This document shows positions 17,186-23,655 of a stretch of 34,910 nucleotides of DNA, one piece after another. A model generated the notes under the pieces. It saw only the letters and a program-made list of their open reading frames with translations. It ran no database searches and was not told the DNA's origin. This stretch comes from JAIBJP01 sp035601195 (GTDB taxonomy: Bacteria; Actinomycetota; Thermoleophilia; Gaiellales; Gaiellaceae): contig DATNOU010000064.1 of assembly GCA_035601195.1 (NCBI GenBank), positions 1 through 34,910 on the forward strand, written 5' to 3'. Position numbers and translations under genes: made by a program. Every line of letters begins with the position of its first letter. Position 1 is the stretch's first letter.

Positions 17186-18455
17186 CCCCAGCCTCCGCTT
17201 CCGCCAGCTTGAGCACGAACGGAATCGCGGCGAGGATGGGGACGCCCATGGCGGGCCAGACAGCCGCATAGCCGTCAGTCGCAGAGAGGTAAGGGCGCAG
17301 GATGTCGATGGCGGCCCCGGCGGCCAGCGGCCCGATGAGGAGGCCGATCCCCTTGGTCGTCGTGGCGAGGCCCGTGATCGTCCCGCGGTCCGTCGACGGA
17401 ATCACCTTGAACAGAAGGGCCCAAGCAAGGGTCATGACCGTTCCGCCCGCCATGGCGACCGGAAAGATGAACCCGTAGTACCACCAGTGCCAGCTCGTCG
17501 CGAAACCGGCGCCGAGCAGGCCGAGCCCGTAGATGAACGACGCGCCGAGGATCACGTTCCCGAGGCCCCAGTGGTCGCCGAACCGGGTCGCGATGGCGGC
17601 GGACACTACGTAGCCGCCGGCCACCACCGCGAGCACGGTGGCCGACACGTAGAGCGGCTGGTCCAGGCCCTTGATGATGTAGAGGACGACGAACGTCCGC
17701 ATCCCGGCGAAGGTCGCCTCCCAGGCCGTGTTGGCGATGAGAAAGTGGCGGACGTTCCTCTCGCGCGTCACGACCCGCCAGGGAGCGGCGAGAAAGGTTC
17801 GCAGCCGCTCGTACTGCGGCGGGCCGACCGGCGGCTCGTCCACAAGCAGCACAACCGCTCCGCAGGCGAGCAGGGTGATCCCAGCGGCGAGAACGAATGG
17901 AAACGGCTCCCAGACGCTGAGGAGGAAGCCCCCGCCGACGAGCGCTCCTCCGAGGGCGGCTCCGCGAAAGAGGTGTTGGACTCCCTGAGCCCGGCCGAAG
18001 TACGTGTCCGGCAGCAGGTCGGGATAGAGACCGCGGTACGGCGGCTCGTAGATGTAGTAGGCGAAGAAGAAGGCGAAGAGCGCGAGCGCCGTCCCGATGA
18101 AGGTGTGCGTGAAGGCGACCAGGGACAGCGAGACGGCCATCGGGCCGAGAGCGAGGACCATGAACGGCCGCCGGCGTCCAAGCGACATCTGCGTCGCGTC
18201 GCTCATCGGCCCGACGAGGAGCGGCAGGAAGAACGCGAAGACCCCCTCGGCGGCCAGTACGAGCCCGACGAGCGTGCTCGAATCGGTGTACTTCTCGAGG
18301 AGCGGCGGCAGGTAGGCCGCAACCGTCGTGATCGACCACGCCAGGCCAAAAGCGCCGAAGCCGAGGAACCAGAGGAGTCGGTTGAGCGGCTGCTCGAGCG
18401 AGAGTTCCAGCTCAGGCCGCTCGACGACATGGAGAGCGGCGCGTCTACGAGCCAT
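17154..18455 (-). CDS. MFS transporter
   Basis: 433 residues with about 12 predicted membrane helices. The cytoplasmic loop 2-3 signature is GPMSDATQMSLGRRRPF, and the central loop is basic (RLRTFLAAPWRVVTRERNVR). The general form resembles sugar/cation symporter-like members of the superfamily (YIYEPPYRGLYPDLLPD), but the substrate cannot be assigned. The ATG at 18455 overlaps the end of the upstream HAD gene by 11 nt, so it is probably translated from the nitrilase-HAD-MFS transcript. The 3' end overlaps the convergent secreted-protein gene by 32 nt. Confidence 0.92.
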   Translation of the reverse strand: MARRRAALHVVERPELELSLEQPLNRLLWFLGFGAFGLAWSITTVAAYLPPLLEKYTDSSTLVGLVLAAEGVFAFFLPLLVGPMSDATQMSLGRRRPFMVLALGPMAVSLSLVAFTHTFIGTALALFAFFFAYYIYEPPYRGLYPDLLPDTYFGRAQGVQHLFRGAALGGALVGGGFLLSVWEPFPFVLAAGITLLACGAVVLLVDEPPVGPPQYERLRTFLAAPWRVVTRERNVRHFLIANTAWEATFAGMRTFVVLYIIKGLDQPLYVSATVLAVVAGGYVVSAAIATRFGDHWGLGNVILGASFIYGLGLLGAGFATSWHWWYYGFIFPVAMAGGTVMTLAWALLFKVIPSTDRGTITGLATTTKGIGLLIGPLAAGAAIDILRPYLSATDGYAAVWPAMGVPILAAIPFVLKLAEAEAGVTGRATRSSG

Positions 18456-19131
18456 CGGCCGTGAGTCCCAGGAGTGCCGGCAGAGCAAGGAGCGTCGGAA
18501 GGGCATCGTCTCGCTGATGCTTTCCCTTGCGGTCGAGGAGCAGCGCGCGGATCCCGAATGCCTCCGCGCCGGCTACGTCGTCGTCGGGTGAGTCGCCGAT
18601 CATCACGGCTTCACCCGGCTCAACTTCGAGGAGGTCGAGGACGGCCTGGAAGATCGTCGGGCTCGGTTTCACCTTGCCGTGGACGCCCGACGAAACCCAG
18701 GCGTCTACGTCGAGGGCGTGATGGCGAACGAAGGCGTCGAGGTCCCGGCTCGTATTCGAGACCAGGCCGATCTTCAGGCCCTCTTCTCGCAGCAGAGCCA
18801 GAACAGGAAGGACATCTTCGTAGAGCTCGAAGTTCTCCGACTCGAGCCAGCCGTCGGTGATGGCCACCGCGACTTCACGGCACTTCTCGCCTTCTCCACC
18901 CATCCCGCGCACGATGTCCTCCGTGAAGCGAACCCAGACCTCCTCGTCGTGGTCGAGCTCGGGGTGGTGCTTGAGATCGAGGAGCGCGGCCGCCCTGGCC
19001 TCGGCGTAGCGGTCGGGATCGAGCTCGAGACCGAAGCGCCGCCCGGCGTCGCGGTAGCCCTCGGGGCCCAGCAGCGGACCCGGCTTCGCGATCGTGAAGT
19101 CCACGTCGAAGAGGACTGCTTTTAGGTTCAA
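18445..19131 (-). CDS. HAD-superfamily hydrolase (phosphatase)
   Basis: 228 residues. Motif I is FDVDFT with nucleophile Asp9 and Asp11, motif II is LVSNTS, the motif III lysine lies in HGKVKPS, and motif IV is GDSPDDDVAGA. A helical cap lies between motifs I and II. It resembles the small-molecule phosphatases of HAD subfamily I; the substrate is unknown. I place the start at a TTG overlapping the TGA of the nitrilase gene (TTGA), because homology begins there. GGAGG lies too close upstream to act normally, so re-initiation after the nitrilase stop is likely. A far longer frame upstream is antisense-like noise. Confidence 0.9.
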   Translation of the reverse strand: MNLKAVLFDVDFTIAKPGPLLGPEGYRDAGRRFGLELDPDRYAEARAAALLDLKHHPELDHDEEVWVRFTEDIVRGMGGEGEKCREVAVAITDGWLESENFELYEDVLPVLALLREEGLKIGLVSNTSRDLDAFVRHHALDVDAWVSSGVHGKVKPSPTIFQAVLDLLEVEPGEAVMIGDSPDDDVAGAEAFGIRALLLDRKGKHQRDDALPTLLALPALLGLTADGS

Positions 19132-19964
19132 ACCTCCGTTCGCCAGTGGTACGCCTCGGGCTGGCGGTTGGCGAGAGAGGGAAGTCGGCGGCGGATGTCC
19201 TCGAGGTGGCCGCGGTCGAGCTCGGCGGAGATGACGGTGTCCTCGTCGGGAGCCTGCGCGAGGACGACGCCCCAGGGATCCACGATCGACGAGCGCCCGT
19301 ATGCGGCCTTGCCTTCCGCGAAGCTTCCCCACTGGTTCGCGGCGACGACGTAGCACTGGTTCTCGACGGCTCTCGCGCGCAAGAGCAGCTCCCAGTGGTC
19401 TTTGCCGGTGTAGAGCGTGAAAGCCGCCGGCACCGTGGCGACCTCGCAGCCCTCGAGCGCGAGGATGCGGTAAAGCTCCGGAAAGCGCAGGTCGTAGCAG
19501 ATCGTCAGACCGACCTTCCAGCCTTCGACCTCGCAGGTCTCCGGCCGGTCTCCGGGCTCCTCGGTCTCGGACTCGCGGTAGACGTGTCCGCCGACGTCCA
19601 CGTCGAACATGTGGATCTTCCGGTAGACGGCCGCCGTCTCGCCCTCCGGATCGAAAACGGCGCAAGTGTTCGAGAGCTTCTCGCGCCCGTCCCGGCGCTC
19701 GACGATCGAGCCGCCCACGAGTGTGATCCCGTGCGCGCGAGCCCAGTCGCTCATCGCCGCGAAGGTCTCGCCGTCATCGAGGCTCTCGGCGATGGAGCGC
19801 ATGAAGTCGGGTCGCCCGAAGCCGTTCCACTTCTCCGGCAGGAGAACGAGGTCGGCCCCGGTCGCCGCGGCCTTCGCGACGAGCCGTTCGGCCCGCTCGA
19901 TGTTGTCGGCCTTCGATTCGGTCGCGTTCAGCTGGACGCAAGCAACCCGAAGAGAGGAAGCCAT
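19128..19964 (-). CDS. Carbon-nitrogen hydrolase (nitrilase superfamily), Nit-like amidase
   Basis: 278 residues. The catalytic triad is visible: Glu44 in LLPEKW, Lys116 in YRKIHMFD and Cys156 in ICYDLRFPE. The overall pattern (GGSIVERRDGREKLSNTC, then RARAVENQCYVVAANQWG) resembles the Nit1/Nit2 group, which includes omega-amidases and deaminated-glutathione amidases. A role in clearing an amide metabolite is likely, but the substrate is open. The ATG at 19964 lies 6 nt after a TATCCT -10 box. It heads a tight run with the HAD and MFS genes. Confidence 0.93.
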   Translation of the reverse strand: MASSLRVACVQLNATESKADNIERAERLVAKAAATGADLVLLPEKWNGFGRPDFMRSIAESLDDGETFAAMSDWARAHGITLVGGSIVERRDGREKLSNTCAVFDPEGETAAVYRKIHMFDVDVGGHVYRESETEEPGDRPETCEVEGWKVGLTICYDLRFPELYRILALEGCEVATVPAAFTLYTGKDHWELLLRARAVENQCYVVAANQWGSFAEGKAAYGRSSIVDPWGVVLAQAPDEDTVISAELDRGHLEDIRRRLPSLANRQPEAYHWRTEV

Positions 19965-19970
19965 GGGCTC

Positions 19971-19980
19971 AGGATAGCCT
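19971..19980. promoter_or_regulatory. Symmetrical bidirectional -10 element AGGATAGCCT
   Basis: Minus-strand TATCCT (19976-19971) ends 6 nt before the nitrilase ATG. Plus-strand TAGCCT (19975-19980) ends 6 nt before the ATC at 19987. The two boxes share the central TA and form a near-palindrome. Only 22 bp separate the two coding regions. Confidence 0.6.
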
Positions 19981-19986
19981 GGAGGC

Positions 19987-20388
19987 ATCCGGACTCCTGC
20001 CCAGATCCTCTCGGAGGCGCGCACAATTGCGCTTGTCGGCGCGTCACCGAACCCATTGCGGCCGAGCCACAGCGTCATGCGTTATTTGCTGGCGCAGGAC
20101 TACCGCGTGATCCCCGTGCGGCCGCTTGTGAAGGAAGTCCTGGGCGTCTCCTGCGTCGCCTCCCTGGGCGAGATCGACGAGCCCATTGACCTCGTGGATG
20201 TCTTTCGTCGCCCCGAGTTCTGCCCCGCCGTGGCCGAGCAGGCCGTAGCCGCCCGGGCCAAAGCTCTCTGGCTGCAGCTCGGCATCGTCTCGGCCGAGGC
20301 ACGGGCGATCGCGGAGGCGGCCGGCATGGATTACGTCGAGGATGAGTGCACTGCGATCGTTCATCGGGCACTCGCAACGCACATGTAG
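19987..20388 (+). CDS. CoA-binding domain protein (YccU-like), apparent non-canonical ATC start
   Basis: 133 residues if started at ATC. It is a single Rossmann CoA-binding domain as in E. coli YccU: ILSEARTIALVGASPNPLRP, then YLLAQDYRVIPV, DLVDVFRR and LWLQLGIV. The frame has no ATG, GTG or TTG between a TAG at 19975 and the TTG at 20056. Yet about 23 residues before that TTG match the family, including the glycine-rich nucleotide loop. The ATC at 19987 lies exactly 6 nt after a TAGCCT -10 box and gives the length expected for the family. ATT at 20026, with GGAGG 8 nt upstream, is a weaker alternative because it drops conserved residues. A start-codon mutation or a base error is also possible. 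Confidence 0.8.
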   Translation: MRTPAQILSEARTIALVGASPNPLRPSHSVMRYLLAQDYRVIPVRPLVKEVLGVSCVASLGEIDEPIDLVDVFRRPEFCPAVAEQAVAARAKALWLQLGIVSAEARAIAEAAGMDYVEDECTAIVHRALATHM

Positions 20389-20416
20389 GAACCGGGCATG
20401 GCGGCTTGTAAATGCT

Positions 20417-20441
20417 GAGGGCGGGCTCCGGCCTTGCCCTC
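20417..20441. terminator. Weak hairpin between convergent genes
   Basis: GAGGGC and GCCCTC form a 6-bp stem around a 13-nt loop in the 54-bp gap between the CoA-binding gene and the convergent CtaG-like gene. Only a short pyrimidine stretch (TCT) follows on the plus strand. Confidence 0.35.
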
Positions 20442-20442
20442 T

Positions 20443-21204
20443 CTATTGCCGCGGGACGTCCTGGGGCTCCTCGTCGGGGAGTAGCCGTACGACGAAGTAG
20501 AGAATCGCCGCGAGAAAGACCGCGGCCTGCTCCGCGTTCATCAGGATCCCGCCGAAGTTTTGGTCCTGCGACGGTGAGAGCCCCCAGAGCCGCGGCGCTT
20601 CGACATAGAAGTCGTAGAAGGGCGTCTCGGAGAACGTGAGCCCCAGGCCGAGGAAGACGGACCCGACGAAAGCAGCCCCTAGATAGCCGATCTTCACGGG
20701 GACCGAGACGTCGTGCGGCTCGCCTGCAAGCACGGGCCACCAGAAGAGGAGGCCGACGGCGACCAGCAGCGCGTGCTCGATGTTGAGGGCCCACGGATTG
20801 CGGAGAGCGAAGTCGTAGAAGACGGCGAGATGGATTCCGTACCAGGCCACCAGCCAGACCGGGAGCGAAATCTTTGGCCGCGTGATCCAGGCAAACGCGG
20901 GGCCTCCGCGCCGGGCGATCGCCGCGCGCATCACGGGCGTCAAGCCGAGGAGGATCAACGGCGGCGCCCAGTCGGCGATCATCACGTTCTGGAGCAGGTG
21001 GATCAGCAGGAGATAGTGGACGGCGATCGTCTCGAGGGGTGAGTTGAGAGCCCCCACGATCAACAGCAGTCCGAGCCCGAAGAGGAGAGCCCGCCGCCCG
21101 GGCGGGTCGCGCCTCGCCGCAACCCAGTAGACGACGGCCGCCACGGCCGCCAACGCGAGGAAGAGAGGCTCGAAGCTGAAGGAAGAAGCCGGCGGCGCGC
21201 TCAC
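20443..21204 (-). CDS. CtaG-family cytochrome oxidase assembly-like membrane protein (diverged copy)
   Basis: 253 residues with about seven membrane helices. The Caa3_CtaG pattern is clear: SPLETIAVHYLLLIHLLQN, APPLILLGLTP, FYDFALRNPWALNIEHALL, LFWWPVLAGEP and DQNFGGILMNAEQ. CtaG is known to help insert copper into heme-copper oxidases. Compared with the neighbouring copy, the second His of the H-x-x-x-H element is Asn (HLLQN), so metal handling may be altered. It starts with GTG in a GTGA overlap with the upstream CtaG-like gene and ends the three-gene operon. No oxidase subunit is encoded in the window. Confidence 0.9.
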   Translation of the reverse strand: MSAPPASSFSFEPLFLALAAVAAVVYWVAARRDPPGRRALLFGLGLLLIVGALNSPLETIAVHYLLLIHLLQNVMIADWAPPLILLGLTPVMRAAIARRGGPAFAWITRPKISLPVWLVAWYGIHLAVFYDFALRNPWALNIEHALLVAVGLLFWWPVLAGEPHDVSVPVKIGYLGAAFVGSVFLGLGLTFSETPFYDFYVEAPRLWGLSPSQDQNFGGILMNAEQAAVFLAAILYFVVRLLPDEEPQDVPRQ

Positions 21205-22064
21205 GCCGCTTCGGCGGCCTCGCGCCTGACGACCTGGCGATGGGAGGCGACGAGCAGGAACGCGACGCAGGTTCCGAGCGTGACCGCCTGCTCGACCATC
21301 ATCACGATGCCCGCCAGCCGCTGGTCGCCGAGAGGGGAAAGGCGGAGCAGTCGCTCGTCCTGCGCGGCGTAGGCCGGGTAGAGCGGGTCGAAGGAGAAGA
21401 TGAGCACGTCGGAGAGGATCTGCCCGGACGCGAACAGGGCGACGGCGAGCGCAATCCTCCCGGGATAACGGAGCTCCCCGCGGCGCGCCGGGTCGACGAG
21501 CTGTGTCCAGACGAGCACGCCCGCCAGCACGAAGGTCACGTGCTGGAGATCGTGGACGACCTGATGGTCGAGCACGTAGTCGTAGGCGGCCGGGTAATGC
21601 CAGCCTGCGAGCACGGCGGCCCAGACCGCAAAGCTGACCTTGGGACGGAGGAGGAACCGCAGGAAGGAGCGCAGCGCGCCTACGCGTGCGAGCGGTCCCA
21701 GCACCCGCCCGGGCAGGAAGAAGAACGTCAGCGGCCCGCGCAGCGCAACAAGGGCGAGGGCGACGGCTGCGTCCCCGATCAGGACGTGCTCGAGCATGTG
21801 AGCCGAGAGGAGGTACTCCTCGCCGATGGCGTCGAGCGGCGAGACGAGCGCAAGGGTCCCGAGGGCGACGGCACCGACGAAAAGGAGCGCGCGGTCGATG
21901 CCGGCCAGGTCCACCCGGCCGCGCCGCCTTAATCGGATCCAAGCCTGGCCGAAAAGGACGAGCGCCAGCCCGGCCCCCACCAGCACCGCAGGAGGCGTCT
22001 TCCACGCCGAGCCGAGCTCAGACCTCGGCACGAGGTCGCCGTGCGCGAGGAGCAGTGAGGTCAA
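21201..22064 (-). CDS. CtaG-family cytochrome oxidase assembly-like membrane protein
   Basis: 287 residues with about seven membrane helices. Caa3_CtaG landmarks are SPLDAIGEEYLLSAHMLEHVL, WHYPAAYDYVLDHQVVHDLQH and GDQRLAGIVMMVEQ. The histidine-rich elements HMLEH, WH and HDLQH, which could bind copper, are all kept here. The TTG start overlaps the TGA of the upstream 491-residue gene (TTGA), and the TGA of this gene overlaps the GTG of the next. Translation of all three is therefore tightly coupled, which suggests a fixed ratio or a complex. A large frame extending upstream is a shadow within the neighbouring gene. Confidence 0.92.
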   Translation of the reverse strand: MTSLLLAHGDLVPRSELGSAWKTPPAVLVGAGLALVLFGQAWIRLRRRGRVDLAGIDRALLFVGAVALGTLALVSPLDAIGEEYLLSAHMLEHVLIGDAAVALALVALRGPLTFFFLPGRVLGPLARVGALRSFLRFLLRPKVSFAVWAAVLAGWHYPAAYDYVLDHQVVHDLQHVTFVLAGVLVWTQLVDPARRGELRYPGRIALAVALFASGQILSDVLIFSFDPLYPAYAAQDERLLRLSPLGDQRLAGIVMMVEQAVTLGTCVAFLLVASHRQVVRREAAEAA

Positions 22065-23536
22065 GCCGCCGCCAGCACCTGCCCGAGCACCCAGAGGCCG
22101 AGAAACGTGTAGCCGACCATCAGGAGCACGAGCGGCGCCTGTGCGAGGGCGGCCTGGCGGGGGCCCGCCAGGACGCCGAGCGAGACACGATGCGCCTCGA
22201 AGACGGCAACAACGTGCCCCCAGACGATCAGGCCGACCTGGAGGTACCAGACGAGCCCGCCCGGCACGCCCTTCCAGGGCACCTCGACGTCGGGCACCCA
22301 TTCGCGTCCGAACGGGTCGAGCACGGCCGCCCGCGTGAACTGGCCCGCGTAGATCAGGAAGAGGAAGTAGTGCGAGACGAAATACACGGCCGCAATGGGA
22401 ATGAGCGTCGGCGAATAGCGGCGGGCCGCGTCCGCAAGCGATGCATGCTCGAGGCGGGAGACGAGCCCGACCACCGCCAGAAACGCGAGGACGAAGGCTG
22501 CGACGATCGCGGCCCCGAGGACGGTGTCGAGGAAGCTGTCGTGGACGGCCAGCCACACCGAGCGATCGACGAACCAACTCTGGAGGTCGACATACGTCTG
22601 GGTCTGGGAGAAGCCGTCGTAGACAACGGTGGCGAGGAGGGCGAGCACAAACGTCCCGCCGCCCGGACCGAGCGGCGCCTCGCGCCGGACGCCGGCACCG
22701 AAGGGCCGCAACCTGAGCCCACGCGCTTCGGGGGTCGCGTCGAGCCAGCAGGAAGGGCAGCCGATTCGTTCCTCGTCGGTGCAGAGCAATGCGCGGCACT
22801 CGCCGGCCGGCTCACGGACGTAGAGCTCGAGCGGCGCAAAACGCGCGAAGGTCCTCGCCACGACGGTGAAGAGCTCCCCGCGCGCGAGCCAGAGCTCGGT
22901 TCCGAAGGTCACCATGGCAAGGAGCTGGATCGCGATGTAGGCGAGGAGAATCAGCACGAGCGTTCGCGGCTCCTTGCCCGGATCCCACACGAGCTCCAGC
23001 CAGGACCAAACGAGCAGGAAGACCGTCGCCGGCCAGAGGCCAAGGCGCGTTGGATAGGGCGTAATGGAGGCCCCGCGACGAGCCAGCGTCCGCTCGAGGA
23101 AGCGTCCGGCGGCGTTCAGCGGGCTGACGAAGTCCCACAGGTTCCCAACGAGCGCGGAGACGATCCCGAGGCCCACCCAGAAATCGACCCAGAGGACGAT
23201 CGTCGCCGGGTTCTCGAAGAAGTCCTCCGGGCCGAAGAGGCCGCCGGCGACTACGTCGACGAGCAGGAGCGAGGCGAGCGCGACAGCGATCCACCCGAGG
23301 TGGAAACGGCGCAACGGCCCATAGAGATCTCCGCTCGTGCGTGTGCCGTCGGCCCGTCCGGCCAGCGTCGCAGCGGGCGCGGAAAGCAGGACTGCGAGCC
23401 CCGCCGCCAGTGCGTAGAGCCAGACCGGGAGGGGGAAGCGGTAGTCGATCCCGGAGACGGCGTGCGCCGCCGCCGCGCCCGGAAGCAGGAGCGCGGCGAC
23501 GGAAGCCGTTGCGAGAGCGAGTCCTCTCCGGCGCAT
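22061..23536 (-). CDS. Polytopic membrane protein with a four-cysteine soluble loop
   Basis: 491 residues. A signal-like N-terminus ending AAAAHAVSG precedes about ten membrane helices. Between helix groups lies a soluble stretch with four cysteines, Cys247, Cys252, Cys260 and Cys263, arranged C-x4-C-x7-C-x2-C. This could bind a metal, such as copper or zinc, or form disulfides. I do not recognise the family securely; similar actinobacterial membrane proteins are sometimes labelled fenitrothion hydrolase, a name I cannot confirm. It is the first gene of a TTGA/GTGA-coupled operon with two CtaG-like proteins, so a role in heme-copper oxidase assembly or extracytoplasmic copper handling is the simplest inference. 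Its ATG is 22 nt after tRNA-Pro. Confidence 0.85.
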   Translation of the reverse strand: MRRRGLALATASVAALLLPGAAAAHAVSGIDYRFPLPVWLYALAAGLAVLLSAPAATLAGRADGTRTSGDLYGPLRRFHLGWIAVALASLLLVDVVAGGLFGPEDFFENPATIVLWVDFWVGLGIVSALVGNLWDFVSPLNAAGRFLERTLARRGASITPYPTRLGLWPATVFLLVWSWLELVWDPGKEPRTLVLILLAYIAIQLLAMVTFGTELWLARGELFTVVARTFARFAPLELYVREPAGECRALLCTDEERIGCPSCWLDATPEARGLRLRPFGAGVRREAPLGPGGGTFVLALLATVVYDGFSQTQTYVDLQSWFVDRSVWLAVHDSFLDTVLGAAIVAAFVLAFLAVVGLVSRLEHASLADAARRYSPTLIPIAAVYFVSHYFLFLIYAGQFTRAAVLDPFGREWVPDVEVPWKGVPGGLVWYLQVGLIVWGHVVAVFEAHRVSLGVLAGPRQAALAQAPLVLLMVGYTFLGLWVLGQVLAAA

Positions 23537-23558
23537 GGCCGAATGGTCTCAAAAATCA

Positions 23559-23632
23559 TCGGGGTGCCCGGATTTGAACCGGGGACCTCGCCGACCCGAA
23601 CGGCGCGCGCTACCAGGCTGCGCTACACCCCG
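23559..23632 (-). tRNA. tRNA-Pro(CGG)
   Basis: The 74-nt minus-strand sequence folds as a full cloverleaf. The acceptor pairs CGGGGTG with CACCCCG, and the D arm is GCGC/GCGC. The anticodon stem CGCCG/CGGCG holds loop TTCGGGT with anticodon CGG. The T arm is CCCGG-TTCAAAT-CCGGG, with discriminator A. It would read CCG proline codons, common in this high-GC genome. The 3' CCA is not encoded. A TTTTT run follows within 10 nt, and the membrane-protein ATG within 23 nt. Confidence 0.97.
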
Positions 23633-23640
23633 AGGCGGGA

Positions 23641-23647
23641 TACGTTA
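23641..23647. promoter_or_regulatory. Overlapping bidirectional -10 element TACGTTA
   Basis: Plus-strand TACGTT (23641-23646) ends 9 nt before the phosphodiesterase ATG. Minus-strand TAACGT (23647-23642) ends 9 nt before the mature 5' end of tRNA-Pro. The gap between the two genes is 23 bp, so the promoters must overlap. Confidence 0.55.
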
Positions 23648-23655
23648 TCGAAACG

